A DNA stretch of 64,000 nt from Desulfosarcina ovata subsp. ovata. GTDB taxonomy: Bacteria > Desulfobacterota > Desulfobacteria > Desulfobacterales > Desulfosarcinaceae. The number at the start of each line of letters is the position of its first letter. Within the stretch, counting starts at the first letter, position 1. Location: NCBI RefSeq assembly GCF_009689005.1, contig NZ_AP021879.1, forward strand, positions 6,821,501 to 6,885,500. Reading direction: 5' to 3'. Under the pieces are notes generated by a model. The model saw only the letters and a program-made list of their open reading frames with translations, made no database searches and was not told the origin of the DNA. The translations under genes were made by a program, and so were the position numbers. This document shows positions 46,272 to 58,100 of the stretch, in pieces.

Positions 46272-47675
46272 ATGTTTAAAAAAGTCGTTAAAGGCGCTCT
46301 GATCGGCGCGGCAGCCTTCATGATCGCTGCCCCGGCTCAGGCCACGATCGAAATCCATCTTTTCGGTGCCTCTGCACAGTACAAGTTTTGGACCTCGGCC
46401 GCACCCGAATTTTTGGCAAGCCCAAGTGGTGCCGACTGCCAAGGAATTGTTCAGCATGCGCTCAAAGAGGATGTTACAGATACCGATACGCTGATCAATC
46501 CTGACGGTGCCACTCCGGTAGATACCCGTGACGCAGGCGCCGCCCAGGGTTTTGACTGCCAGGGTACCGGTGAGCATGTGGTCATCACTTACACCACCTT
46601 CGCTTCCATCGCAGGGATTCAGGCCGTGAAAGGCTCCACCGCCTTCGATAATTGCGCCAACGGCGAAGCTGCCGTTCCTGACTGGGACAACTCGGATGGT
46701 GATAATGCCAGCATTACTTGGGGGACGTACCCTGCTGCTGCCGGAACCGTTGACGACCTGACCTGCAAGGACATTACAATCGGCGCCTCGGATGTTGCCG
46801 GCGAAACCTTCGGCCAGGAATCCCATGGCGAGCTGTATGGTCCCGATACCTCCGGAGGATGGTACGATTCCTATGCCAATCCAGAGGACACCACTGGTTT
46901 GGATAACTGCCAGCCGATCATCGTGCCGTTCTCCTTTTATGCTCATAAGGACACCGCCATCAACAGCACTGTCGATCTCGAAGCGCTGTACGCTGGCGTC
47001 TGCGATCCGGAACTGTTCGGCTGGTGGGACACAACCATTCTTCCGGGCAGCATTACCGGTAACATGACCCGGCTCATGGCTACCCTTATATTTGCAGGCC
47101 ATATTAATAACTGGGCAGACTTTGGTTATTCCGCCCAGGCGATTACCGCCTGCATGCGTCACGCCGGTTCTGGGACGCATGCCACTCTGGATGCCGATGT
47201 TTTTCGTGGCGACGCCGTGTTGGCGAAAACGGAAGTGTTGCCAGGCTCATTCGCATATATGGGGGGGGCTACACCCGTCGTTTACTTCAACAAAGGCTCT
47301 TCGGATATGATGTCCTGCATCGATACTGTTGGCGCCGGTGCCGTTGGCTACGCTGATTCTGATAAAAACGGTGGCGCTCCGGATGGCTCTGATAAAAATA
47401 CAAATATCGTACGTTTGACCTACATGGGCGCTGACGGCAACGCTCATTGGGTAAAATACGGCGTCTATGACTTTTGGTCAGCCCAGTGGCTCTATTGGGA
47501 TGAAAATGAGAGCACGGAAGTAAAAGAAAAAATCGCAGAATTGTGCGCCTATGCTTCCGAAGGTGACAACATCCCCTGCAGTAGAAAAGAGTTCTGGGTC
47601 GCCGGTGGTGACATGCGCGTTTACAAGGCCGATGATTTTACATGGCCCAAGAAAACCGGTAATTACGCTCCGTAA
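46272..47675 (+). CDS. Exported periplasmic-binding-fold (PstS-like) protein
   Basis: The 467-residue protein has a signal peptide (MFKKVVKGALIGAAAFMIAA, cleavage near PAQA-TI) and then IEIHLFGASAQYKFWTSAAP, the opening pattern of PstS-like substrate-binding folds. Middle segments (LMATLIFAGHINNWADFGYS, ACMRHAGSGTHATLDADVFR) match the binding-site loops of that fold (the conserved W.D and RH..SGT). Cysteines are frequent and may form disulfides. No transporter genes accompany it, so it may not be a transporter component. A GAGGAG site precedes the ATG. It follows the PEP-CTERM-like gene by 69 bases and probably shares its riboswitch-controlled transcript. Confidence 0.7.
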   Translation: MFKKVVKGALIGAAAFMIAAPAQATIEIHLFGASAQYKFWTSAAPEFLASPSGADCQGIVQHALKEDVTDTDTLINPDGATPVDTRDAGAAQGFDCQGTGEHVVITYTTFASIAGIQAVKGSTAFDNCANGEAAVPDWDNSDGDNASITWGTYPAAAGTVDDLTCKDITIGASDVAGETFGQESHGELYGPDTSGGWYDSYANPEDTTGLDNCQPIIVPFSFYAHKDTAINSTVDLEALYAGVCDPELFGWWDTTILPGSITGNMTRLMATLIFAGHINNWADFGYSAQAITACMRHAGSGTHATLDADVFRGDAVLAKTEVLPGSFAYMGGATPVVYFNKGSSDMMSCIDTVGAGAVGYADSDKNGGAPDGSDKNTNIVRLTYMGADGNAHWVKYGVYDFWSAQWLYWDENESTEVKEKIAELCAYASEGDNIPCSRKEFWVAGGDMRVYKADDFTWPKKTGNYAP

Positions 47676-47703
47676 ATTCTAACCTCGCAAAATTAAAAAA
47701 GTG

Positions 47704-47746
47704 ATGGGCGGATCTTTTTTTCAAGACCCGCCCTCTTTTTTTTTTA
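47704..47746 (+). terminator. Intrinsic terminator
   Basis: GGGCGGATCTT pairs with AAGACCCGCCC with one mismatch across a T-rich loop, followed by a run of T residues after CTC. It closes the transcript of the riboswitch-controlled genes. Confidence 0.8.
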
Positions 47747-47936
47747 CTCCAGAGCTTTTCTTACTACCCTCCCAGAAAGGCCAATACTAATTTTTTTTGT
47801 TCTGTCGATTGCTAATCGATCGCTAACACGCCAGATATATAAACATCTATTCGTCATAATCAGACTGCAACGATACCATTCTGCTGCTGCCTGTTCAACA
47901 CTGGTAAAAACCGAACAATACAGGAGAAAAACATCG

Positions 47937-48818
47937 ATGATGGGAATTATGATGTGCAAACGTAATATTCAATTGGGGAGAACGATTATAGCCGGTGCCC
48001 TGGCACTCAGCATGCTATACGGGTGCACTACGACATCCACATCAGTAAAAAGAATAAACGCAGGGGATGCGGTCTTAGTAGATTACACATGTCGCATAGA
48101 AAATGGCGACATTCTGGCTTCCACGCAAGAACAAATAGTCTTCGAAAAAGAGGCGCAGGTATCGCACGCCTTTGTACCGATGAAAAGTTATGGATCCATT
48201 CCCTTGATGGTCAATCGTGAGATGAAAAAAACCGGAAAACCGATTACTCGCGGTCTGCAAGAGGAGATCAGCTATCGCCTTGGAAAACAGCTTATTGGCC
48301 AAGCATATGACCAGATCCTGCATTTGGCCGTTGCATCCGAAGCGATCGAAAACCTGCCGAAAATGGAAAGATATCTGCAAATCGCTAAGATCATACGGAG
48401 GCCGAAGCAGCGCGACATGCCGAAAGCTGATTTCATCAAGGTTGCTGGAAAGGAACCGAAAGTCGGAGAAATCCTGTTTGAAGACAGATCACTTCAATGG
48501 AGGGTCATGGACGTACAGAAAGACAGCGTGACGATACGCTATCTGGCTGAAGAAGGCCAGAGGATAACCCTTCCATCTTTTGGCGAAGCGATTGTCCGGG
48601 AAAAGGATGATCATTATAACCTAGAGATTCAGGGGCGTCCGGGAAGTTTGATACGGGTCGGCCCTTATATCGGACGAATCGTGGACATTACCAATAAACT
48701 ATTTATCATAGATTTCGAGCATCCCTTCGGTGGACGCGAACTATCCTGCGAAGTGACCGTAAAGAAAGAAAACGATCATGCCGCGCTCGACTTGGAATCG
48801 GATTCTAAAAAAGAATAA
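47937..48818 (+). CDS. FKBP/SlyD-like lipoprotein
   Basis: This 293-residue protein has a lipoprotein signal with lipobox SMLYGC (Cys about 29). The mature part begins RINAGDAVLVDYTCRIENGD, the first FKBP strand, has a helical insert (about residues 75-145), and ends with FIIDFEHPFGGRELSCEVTV, the SlyD-type closing strand HP.AG..L.F.V.V. It is thus a peptidyl-prolyl isomerase-like fold, probably a periplasmic chaperone anchored in a membrane. The usual catalytic aromatic residues cannot be checked by eye. AGGAGA stands 10 bases before the ATG. It precedes a second FKBP-like gene and the two-partner secretion genes, hinting at help with secretion or folding of the giant proteins. Confidence 0.7.
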   Translation: MMGIMMCKRNIQLGRTIIAGALALSMLYGCTTTSTSVKRINAGDAVLVDYTCRIENGDILASTQEQIVFEKEAQVSHAFVPMKSYGSIPLMVNREMKKTGKPITRGLQEEISYRLGKQLIGQAYDQILHLAVASEAIENLPKMERYLQIAKIIRRPKQRDMPKADFIKVAGKEPKVGEILFEDRSLQWRVMDVQKDSVTIRYLAEEGQRITLPSFGEAIVREKDDHYNLEIQGRPGSLIRVGPYIGRIVDITNKLFIIDFEHPFGGRELSCEVTVKKENDHAALDLESDSKKE

Positions 48819-48855
48819 CCTGTAAACGGGTAAACGGTTAAGGAGAAAAAAGCCC

Positions 48856-50205
48856 ATGGATAGTATCGCAGGTGTACGGAAATTTTCGTTATTTATACTT
48901 CTTATTGGTTTAAGCATGATCGGCAGCGGCGCTGCCGCGATTGTTGCAGAGGCCGAGCCGGCGGTTGCTCCCAAAGAGGTGATGGTCAGCGATTATGAGC
49001 AATTTCAGACAATGCTTAAACAATCCATTGAAGAAGCAGAAGAAAAAGGTCAGAAGGAAATTTTTATTGAGCTGAAGGAAGATCCGAATATAGTTCAACC
49101 GGCGGATATGGTGGAGGTGGACTACACGGTCGTCGATCAACAGGGGCAAGTGGTCTACTCCACTAAAGAAGAAATGTTTGCGCGAATGGACGAAAGGTAT
49201 GCCGATTTGTTTGGACAGTCTGGAAAGGCAACCGGCGCGGAAACTGTGTTGGCAGGCTTTGCAGGGCTTTTTCCAGGTATCGGTCATGCTGTCCTGGGTA
49301 TGCATTCGGGAGAGAGGAAGAAAACTGAGGTTACTCCAGAAAAAGGATTCGGTGCCAGAGAGGAAAAAAAGGTGAAGGCCTATTCGCGGCGACGGGTGCT
49401 GCCGAAAATTGCCAGATTGACCGTAAACAGCTACCTGGAAAACTTCAAAAGTGCGCCGGAGACTGGAAAAGCGGTCAATTTTTCCACATACTTCCCATCC
49501 CGGGTCACCGGTGTGCAGAACGGGATCGTCACTCTGGAAAGCATGGCCGCAGATGGCAAGACCTACCAGGACGATTTCGGCGCAGCTACGGTTTCGGTTC
49601 AAGAAGATAGTGTCCTGATCACCCTAGAACCGTTGATTGGAGCGATTTTCGACGCAGAGGGAAAGCGGGGGGTTATCACTAAGAAAGATGCAGATCATTT
49701 TTATGTGGACTACAATCATCCGCTGGCCGGTACGAATCTGATTTTTGATGTTGCGGTTCACCGCCTTCAAAAATTCAGTGAGTTCGAGAAAATCCAAATT
49801 CCCTGGAATATAGATAACAACACGGCCATGGCGCTTGCCGAACAGGAGAACAAACCGGTGGTATTGGTGCTTTACGCCGAATGGTGCCATTGGAGTCAGC
49901 GATTGCTTACCAATACGTTCCGGGACCCGCGCATCAAACGGTTCCATGATCGATTCGTTTGGCTGAAGATCGATTCCGATAAAGAGCAGGTGTATAAAGA
50001 AATCTTCGGTCAAGAGAATTATCCCATGATCGTCCTGATGAATAGTCAGGGAGACATCCTGGAAAAAATAGGCGGTTTCCAGGACGGCGGCACGCTTGCT
50101 TTGTATCTGGAGAACATACTGACGGGGAAGACTCTTGCGAAAGCCATCGTTCATGCCAAGCAGCAATCTACTGCTTCATCGCAGCATTGCAAGTCCGCGG
50201 ACTAA
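48856..50205 (+). CDS. FKBP-like protein fused to a thioredoxin-fold domain
   Basis: A 449-residue protein. The N-terminal hydrophobic segment (FSLFILLIGLSMIGSGAAA) is a signal or anchor. Residues about 78-165 form FKBP (ADMVEVDYTVVDQQGQVVYS, FPGIGHAVLGMHSGERKKTE), and the SlyD-like second part ends near YNHPLAGTNLIFDVAVHRLQ (about residue 300). Then comes a thioredoxin-like domain (about 330-430): VVLVLYAEWCHWSQRLLTNT, with CHWS in place of CxxC, so it has a single active-site Cys, and YPMIVLMNSQGDILEKIGGF. It is probably a periplasmic chaperone/thiol protein. AAGGAGAA precedes the ATG, 37 bases after the lipoprotein gene, so they form an operon. Confidence 0.75.
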   Translation: MDSIAGVRKFSLFILLIGLSMIGSGAAAIVAEAEPAVAPKEVMVSDYEQFQTMLKQSIEEAEEKGQKEIFIELKEDPNIVQPADMVEVDYTVVDQQGQVVYSTKEEMFARMDERYADLFGQSGKATGAETVLAGFAGLFPGIGHAVLGMHSGERKKTEVTPEKGFGAREEKKVKAYSRRRVLPKIARLTVNSYLENFKSAPETGKAVNFSTYFPSRVTGVQNGIVTLESMAADGKTYQDDFGAATVSVQEDSVLITLEPLIGAIFDAEGKRGVITKKDADHFYVDYNHPLAGTNLIFDVAVHRLQKFSEFEKIQIPWNIDNNTAMALAEQENKPVVLVLYAEWCHWSQRLLTNTFRDPRIKRFHDRFVWLKIDSDKEQVYKEIFGQENYPMIVLMNSQGDILEKIGGFQDGGTLALYLENILTGKTLAKAIVHAKQQSTASSQHCKSAD

Positions 50206-50252
50206 TGTTTGCTGGCAAGGTTGCCGCATGTGAAACCCATTTTGAAAATATG

Positions 50253-50330
50253 GTCGCAGGCATGGCCAGCTCCTACAAGAAAACGATGTATATCCATTGT
50301 CAGATCTGTAGGAACGGACCATGCCCGCGA
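50253..50330. repeat. REP-like inverted pair
   Basis: GTCGCAGGCATGGCCAGCTC (from 50254) and TGTAGGAACGGACCATGCCC (from 50307) are inverted, imperfect copies of one REP-type sequence separated by about 30 bases. The same unit occurs at 9.62 and 9.79 kb. It lies in the 288-base gap before tpsB; no promoter was clear there. Confidence 0.6.
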
Positions 50331-50493
50331 AAAACTGAAAGCAAACCCAAATACTTTTACCTTGTGAGTATTTGCCGGTTCTGCAGGTTCGATTGGTTTC
50401 TCTTGTAAGGTGAATCCGGTCAGCCTGGAAATACTTTCCGACAGGGCGAATGATTAAAATATAAACCTGTTTCACATCGAATTGCGGAGAGAT

Positions 50494-52119
50494 ATGACGA
50501 AGACCCATTCAACGTGGCGGCTCGGTAGTTTCTGTCGGAAATTCTTATTCAGCTGGTTTAGTGGCTTTCTGGTGATTCTCATCCTTTGCATCAGTCGTCC
50601 CGGATGGGCTCAATCAGAGGAGGATATGGCCCGGTTCGACATCAAGGCCTTCGAGATCACCGGCAACACCATCTTTTCCGAATCAACGCTGCTGGACGCA
50701 TTGCGCCAATACCAGGGAGGCGACAAAACCGCTGAAGATGTGGAAAAGGCCCGCGCTGCCCTGGAACGCTACTACCACCAGAAAGGATACCCCACCGCCC
50801 TGGCCAATATCCCAGAACAGACCGTGGAAGGCGGCATTATCCGCCTAGAGGTGATCGAGAGCAAGATCCGGCGGGTACGCATCACCGGCAACCGCTTTTT
50901 CACCATGGAGAAGATCTTGAACGCCCTGCCCACCTTCCAGGAAGGAAAAATTCTATATGTTCCCAACGTGCAGACCGAATTGGCCGAACTGAACCGCAAC
51001 CCGGACCTCAAGGTGGCGCCGGTGCTCATGCCGGGCAAGGAACTGGGCACCATCGATGTGGAGCTCAAGGTCAAGGACAAGCTACCCCTGCACGGCAGCC
51101 TGGAACTCAACAACCGCAACACCCACGCCACCACGGAACTGCGGCTCAACGGCATGCTGCGCTACGACAATTTGTGGCAGAAGGACCATACCATATCCGT
51201 TCAGTTTCAAACCTCACCCCAGGACACTCAGGAGGTAGAACTCTTTTCCGGCTCCTATGTGTGGCCATCCTTTTTCGGTAAAGATAACATGAGTGTGCTT
51301 TACGGGGTGATATCGGACAGCGATACGGCCTTCGGGGGGGACTTTACCGTGGTCGGAAAAGGGGCCATCGTCGGATTTCGCGAGATCATCCCCCTAACCG
51401 GCATCGGTGATTATGCGCACAACCTGTCTTTGGGCGTGGATTACAAAGATTTCGATGAAGATCAACAGTTCGGTGAGGAATCCGAAACCGTCCCCGTCAG
51501 TTACCTTCCGCTCAGCCTTTCCTACAGTTCCTCTTTGAAGGGGGAGACCGGTGTCACCCGTTTCAACCTCGGATTGGGCCTGGCATTAAGGGGGCTGGTG
51601 AGCGACGAGAGTGAATTCGAATACAAGCGCTACAATGCCCGGGGTAACTACGTGGTCTTGAGCGCGGGGCTGGAACGGGCCCAGAACCTTCCCGGCGGCA
51701 TGAGCCTGCAGGTCAAGGCCAACGGGCAACTTGCCGATCAGCCGTTGATTTCCAACGAACAGTTCACCGCCGGCGGCATGATGAGCGTTCACGGATTCAG
51801 GGAGAGCGAAGCCAGCGGAGACAACGGGGTACTCGGCAACGCCGTTCTGAACAGCCCGGATCTGGCCGGCCCTTTTATTGCCGATAGCCGGTTTAAGATC
51901 AACCTCAAGGCCTTTTACGATGTGGCCTATCTGTCCAAAATCGACCCCCTGCCCGGAGAAGATGGCGAAACCAAATTGCAGGGGGCGGGTGCCGGTCTGC
52001 GGCTGGCCTGGGACAACCAATTCGAAGCCGTGGTGGATTGGGGCATGGCACTGGAATCCACCGCGGATACCGATTATGGGGATCATGTGGTCCATTTTTT
52101 AACCAAATTTCAGTTTTGA
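50494..52119 (+). CDS. TpsB outer-membrane transporter (two-partner secretion)
   Basis: The 541-residue protein belongs to the ShlB/FhaC/HecB group: a long signal region with a hydrophobic stretch ending near RPGWAQ-SE, two POTRA domains (FDIKAFEITGNTIFSESTLL and RRVRITGNRFFTMEKILNAL), then a 16-strand beta barrel. It includes LPLHGSLELNNRNTHATTEL, the VRGF-type motif as MSVHGFRESEASGDNG, and a final Phe (HFLTKFQF) for outer-membrane insertion. It exports the TpsA protein encoded next. ATG at 50494 follows GGAGAGAT. Only 56 bases separate it from tpsA. It is probably complete and functional. Confidence 0.92.
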   Translation: MTKTHSTWRLGSFCRKFLFSWFSGFLVILILCISRPGWAQSEEDMARFDIKAFEITGNTIFSESTLLDALRQYQGGDKTAEDVEKARAALERYYHQKGYPTALANIPEQTVEGGIIRLEVIESKIRRVRITGNRFFTMEKILNALPTFQEGKILYVPNVQTELAELNRNPDLKVAPVLMPGKELGTIDVELKVKDKLPLHGSLELNNRNTHATTELRLNGMLRYDNLWQKDHTISVQFQTSPQDTQEVELFSGSYVWPSFFGKDNMSVLYGVISDSDTAFGGDFTVVGKGAIVGFREIIPLTGIGDYAHNLSLGVDYKDFDEDQQFGEESETVPVSYLPLSLSYSSSLKGETGVTRFNLGLGLALRGLVSDESEFEYKRYNARGNYVVLSAGLERAQNLPGGMSLQVKANGQLADQPLISNEQFTAGGMMSVHGFRESEASGDNGVLGNAVLNSPDLAGPFIADSRFKINLKAFYDVAYLSKIDPLPGEDGETKLQGAGAGLRLAWDNQFEAVVDWGMALESTADTDYGDHVVHFLTKFQF

Positions 52120-52175
52120 TGAAAGCGATTGTCGATATCAATGCGAAAAAGCACCCTCAGCTGAGAAATTAAGCG

Positions 52176-55100
52176 ATGAAACCGTCATTTTTACTGAAGC
52201 GGCTGTTGGCTTTCATACTGGCGCTTGACCTGATTATTTTCCCGATGACCCTCGCCGCGCAAAATATTCCCGGTTTTTATGGGTCCTCAGGCACTCTGGT
52301 GCAGCCATCGGCCAACCAACTGCCGGTGATCCAGAGTATCGTCAGCAACGTATCCAGTCTGGAGCAAGTGGGGAATAACAAGCTGATCGTTCACCAAACG
52401 AATGATAAAGCCGTTCTGGAGTGGAAGTCATTCGACATCGGTGCCAATGCCTGGACCCACTTTGACCAACAGGGCAATACCAATTGGTCGGCCCTCAACC
52501 GTATTTACGATCAAAATCCCAGTCAGATCTTCGGGCGACTGACCGCCGATGGAAGCGTTTACCTGATCAACCAGAACGGCATTCTTTTCAGCCAGGGGTC
52601 GAGCGTGGATGTGCATGGGCTGGTGGCTTCCTCCTTGAACATCGCTCAGGATGCGTTCGAGGACGATTTGATGACCTTTGCCGCCGAAAATTACCAGGGG
52701 GTGGAAGGTTACGACGCATCGGCCGTGGCGGTTTCCAATCACGGAACAATAGAAACGGACAACGACGGTACGGTGATGCTCATCGCATCCACCGTGGAGA
52801 ACAATGGCACCATTACTGCTCCTTTGGGCACCATCATTTTGGCGGCCGGGTCCGAGGTCGCGGTTACGGAAAATGAAACGACCGGCGGGGAAACCTATAC
52901 GGTCAGCTATAGCGGATCCGCCACCGACCAAGCCGTTAATTTCGCCGACGGCTCCCTGGATGCATACAGTGGCTATATTGGCATGTTCGGACAAGTGGTC
53001 AATCAAGAGGGGCTGGTCAAGGCGGTGACGGCCATCCGCCAGAAGGGCCAGGTCGTGTTAAAAGCCAAGGAGGCACTGGTTCTCGCCGAAGGCAGCCTCA
53101 CCAGCAGCCCCATATCCGAATCGGATGAAACCGTTACGGAGTCTTCGACTTTTTCGACCGGAAAAATTACCCTGGAAAGCGAAGGCACCATCGACGTTAA
53201 GGGATCGATCGTCGCACCGTCCGGCGATATCGTTTTGAGCGGCGATGAGCGGGTGTATCTGGATTCGAACGCCCTGGTTGACGTCAGCGGCAGTTGGGTG
53301 GTTTTGCCGGCCGAAGAGGCGGTGGCCAGTGTTCAGCTCAACAGCGTCGAACTCAAGGACGACTACGCCCAGAAGGACAGCATCCTGCAAGGGCAGACGA
53401 TTTATTTCAATCTGGTGGAAGGGTCGAGCATCGGCGATGTCTCCGGTACGCTGACCACGGATGAGAAAACCGCCCTAGAGCGCAGCACGGCCGGCGGCAG
53501 CATCGAGATTACCTCTGCGAACGGCGACGTCATCGCCCGGTCCGGGTCGACCATCGACTTTTCGGGAGGCGGATGGGTTTATCTCGATGGTGTGACCAAT
53601 ACAACGATTCTGATTTCGGGAACCGATGTCTATACCATTGCGGATGCACCCGATAGTTTGGATTACGACACCATAATCGGCCCCGACAACCTAGTTACCG
53701 ACACCAATGAACGTTTCGGCATGTCCACATCCTACGACGGTGTCTACCATACCGGGTCAGCCAGTGCCGTCGGAAACTATTTTGAGGGGTATATTCAGGG
53801 AGATGATGCCGGTTCGCTGACCGTCATTGCACCGGTCGTGTTGCTCAATGGTACGTTGGACGGATCGGTCACGACCGGCGTCTACCAGACCGAGGATTCC
53901 GAGGACAGTGATGAAAACGGTTACCAGAGTACCCTCGGAATTGAACGTCCCGAGGCGGGCCAGCTGATTGTCGGCGGGGCTTACTCCGGCGGCTATTGGG
54001 AAGATCGAGACCCGGTGATTACCGCGATTACCATCTCATCGGAGAGCTGCCTGCTGGGAGACGATTTCGATTCGTCCACCCATCTTTCGGAATATTTAGC
54101 GAATTATATAGACAATTGGTCCGGCGAATCCATTGTATCGGCTGAGCTTTTAAGCGAATCGGGATTAAACGACATCACCCTATCGGTCCGTGAAAGCGTC
54201 GTTGTCGAGGCCGATGCAGTAATCGAGTTGGATTCGACCGGTTCCCTGACGCTGGCCGGACGGCATATCGAACATTATGGCGAAATTATCATTCCCGAGG
54301 GCAATGTCAGCCTGGTTCTGTCCAACAACAAGAGTGCCGATGAAGACAGCGATTCGTACGTCGATGCCGAAGCCCTTGGATACGAAAGAATTTATCTGGG
54401 CACAGGCAGCCTCATCGACGTCTCCGGGGAGCAAGTCGATTTGACCGAGGTGGCGCAACTGGATGGTGTAGCTTCGGATCCGGGGCAGATCGACGGCGGC
54501 ACGGTCATCCTGGCGGATTGGACCGATTCTGGTGAGGGTGTGATGGTCATGCCGGAGGCAGCGATCGATGTCAGCGGCGGATGGCGGATCGACGGGGATG
54601 GGACAATCAGCGGCGGCAATGCCGGAACGATCGAGATCTCAGGTTCATCGATTTACCTGAATGGTGACCTTTACGCCTACGCACTTTCCGATGCTGATGG
54701 GGGCACTCTCGATCTGCATACCGAAGGGATTACCGTGACGGCGGAGACCCAGGTGTCGGCTCTGCCTGAGGATTTCGGGGCCACCGATCCATTGACCGAT
54801 GATATCGCTGAATTCCTGGCCATTAGCGACGATCAGATCGACATCACGGGGGCTTCGGTGATCAATCTGACGAGCGTGACCGACTTGGTCGTCGAAGACG
54901 GAGTGGTTCTGACGCCGTCCACCTTGAGACTGACCGGCCCGGAACTGAGCGCCGACAGCACCGACGAGGAGGATGCGGCGAATTATACCGCGGCTGAGAC
55001 ATCCCTCACGGCAGGTAACGGCGAGGCAATTGTTCGGGTGACGCTTGACGAGGTCGGCGAATCGGCCATCTCCCTTCGTGCAGGAAAGACGTTGAGCAGT

Positions 55101-58100
55101 TCTAACTGCGAGTACATCCTTCCAAACGAACTGACCGATCAGAATGAACTGGCCACGGTGCGCATTGATGCCGAAACCATCGTGACGGTTGCGCCCCAAG
55201 GCACCATCGACATTACTGCTCCGTCCGTGGACATTGCCGGGCAGGTATCGGCCCCGGCAGGCACCATCGAACTTGAGGCCACATCAGCGGATAGCGGCAT
55301 GGCCTTGACAATCCAGTCTGGTGCGCTGGTTTCAGCTACCGCCGACAACCTGCCGGTCGAGCAAACCCTAACGACTGCGTCGGACGCGGCGTACGAAGCC
55401 TTAGACGGTGGAACGATTTCTCTCACTTCAGCCGGAGACCTGATCGTGATGGCGGAGGCCGTCCTGGACGTGTCCGGATCTGAACCGGTGGGTTCCCTGT
55501 ATCTAACTGCAGATGGTACCTATCAATCCCAAACCGTCGCCGGGGCGCCGGGGACCATTGAGATTACCTACCTCGATGAATTTATACTGGAAGGCGAACT
55601 TCGGGGAGAGGCTACGCTGGACAGCATGCACGGCGGGACCCTCTCCGTGTATAAGTCCGCCGTGAACGAGGCTTATGAACTTCAATCTGCAGTGCTTGAG
55701 ACCTACATCCGGTCCGGATTCGACGACATCACCATGGCTAGTGCCTGCGAATTGATTTTTACTGACGACGTGGACGTGAGTCTCGAGCGTAAACTGACCC
55801 TGGACGCTCCGGTAATCTCGACGAGCGGCCAGACTGTTACCCTGACCGCCCCGTGGCTCGTACTGACCAATACCTACCTGCCCGATGACGAGACATCGCC
55901 CACTGTGGAGTCCGGTGATTTGAGCCTTTCCGCCGACTGGATCGACGTTGAAGGTGCCGTGACGCTCTCCGGTTTTGCGACTGTAAGCCTGGAGGCCGGT
56001 GATGATCTGCGTCTTGAGGATTATTATTACACCACCAGCGATTTGAACGAATGGTGGGGGCTTCTCGAAACCGGGGCGGACATGCTTATTGACGCCGACC
56101 GGGTCTATCCTACAACCGCAACCCTTTTTTCCATTGTGACCACAGGCGATGTCACCACCCTGGCAACCACAGCCGATGACTCGACCAATCCGGTCTATTC
56201 CGCGTACGGCAGCCTAACCCTGGAGGCCGCCAACATCCAACACAAGGGGCGCTGGTACGCCCCCATGGGCCAACTCGAACTGACCGCTACCGGCGAAGAC
56301 GGACGCATCTACCTGGACAGCGACAGTGTCCTTTCCGTGTCCGGAGAGACATCGGTCAACTACGGCTTTTTTGACGATGAGGGCATCGTCTGGCAGGTGA
56401 CGGACAAAAGCGCCACCACAGGTCTATCCACCACGGTCGATGTGGCCCCGGAGACGGCGGTAACTTTGATCGGAGAAGAGGTGATCCTGCAGGATGGTGC
56501 CAGTGTAGATATTTCGGGCGGCGGCGAGATTTTTGGGTACCAATGGCTTGCCAGTGTCAATGGCTCCTCGGACCCGCTGGATGGGGTTTCTGTGATTATT
56601 CCCGGTTATTCGGATTCTCTCCCTGGCGAGGCCGTCTACCTGGCGGGCAACGAACTGATCGAAGCGGGCGTTTATACGCTTCTCGACGAATCCTACGCTT
56701 TCTTGGAAGGAGCGATGATCATTGAGGACCTGGGGACGGTCACAAACGCTTTCAATACGACCCAGTCCGATGACGGTTATGCGGTGAGCACAGGATATAC
56801 GATTATCGCAGGAACCGATTTCACCGCCTCCCAGCAGCATTTCTACAGTGTTCGTGAAGCTACGGATGTCTTGGCCGAGGGAACTTTCAGCATCGAGCGG
56901 ATTACCGTTGGCGACGGCGGTGATTTCTCGGTCACGGCCGATACGATCGTGCTCGACGGCACCTTCGAGGCCTCGGCCCTGGACGACAGTTACGAGGGCG
57001 GCACACTATCCATGGCCAGCACCAACATTATAATCAGCACGGTTGGTTCCAGTCTGCCCGACGATTTCGCTTACACCAACCAATTACCGGACGATGTGGC
57101 GGGAAGCCTGTACATCGATGCGAACGAGATCAGTGACGGCGGCTTTAATGACGTTACGCTCGGCGACGTGAGTCTTACCGAGAGCGTGGTTTTTGAATCT
57201 GGTTCTTCCCTGGAGGCGGCCAACATCACCGTCACGGCCACCGACAGTATTGTTGTCGAGGCGGACAGTTCGCTCAGCGCCACTGACGAAGACGGGGGCG
57301 TGCTCACGCTCGATTCCTCGGATGGAAGCATAACGGTTGCCGAATCCGCCACCCTTCATGCCACCAATGAAATCGCAATCGATACCTCCGCCATCGACCT
57401 TGACGGAGACGTTGTCGTGGACAACAGTCTTTTAAGCCTCCTTGGCGATACAATTGTCATTTCTTCCGATAGCGGCGGCCTGGTGTCCCTGGATGGTTTG
57501 ATCATCGACGATGAGCTATGGGAAAAAATCAAAGCGATTGACACTATCAATCTGTCCAGCCGATCGGAGATCGACTTCATGGGCGATGTGAACCTGGCGG
57601 CCGACGGCATCCTGATCCTGGACAGCGACAGCATCGTTCTTGACGGCGGCAGCGTGACCGTAGCAGCATCCCAAATCATCCTGCAGAACACCAGCCTGAC
57701 CGGGGAGACCTTTTCCGATATTTCCGGGACTTCCTCGTGTGATACGGGGTCGATCTCGTTTGCCGCCGACGACATGACCATCACGCTTGGGGAAATGGCC
57801 GATGATGACGCCGATGACGATGCCTATAACAGCCTGGCGATTTTGGGGGCCGCCGACCTGAGCATCACCGTTACCAACAACCTGGTGGTGGCCGGCGAGG
57901 GCACACTGTCCACCGAAGGTGACTTGGAAATCGAATCGGCTGCCATCGTCACAACCCTGATTGAAACAACCGGCGATGAGGCGGACGATACCACGGAGAT
58001 AACGGCGGCCAATATCGTCCTGGCCAGCAGCACGGGAACCATTACCACCGCTTCCAACGGCAACACGGCCGACACGGACACCGGCTACGGCGGAGCGATC

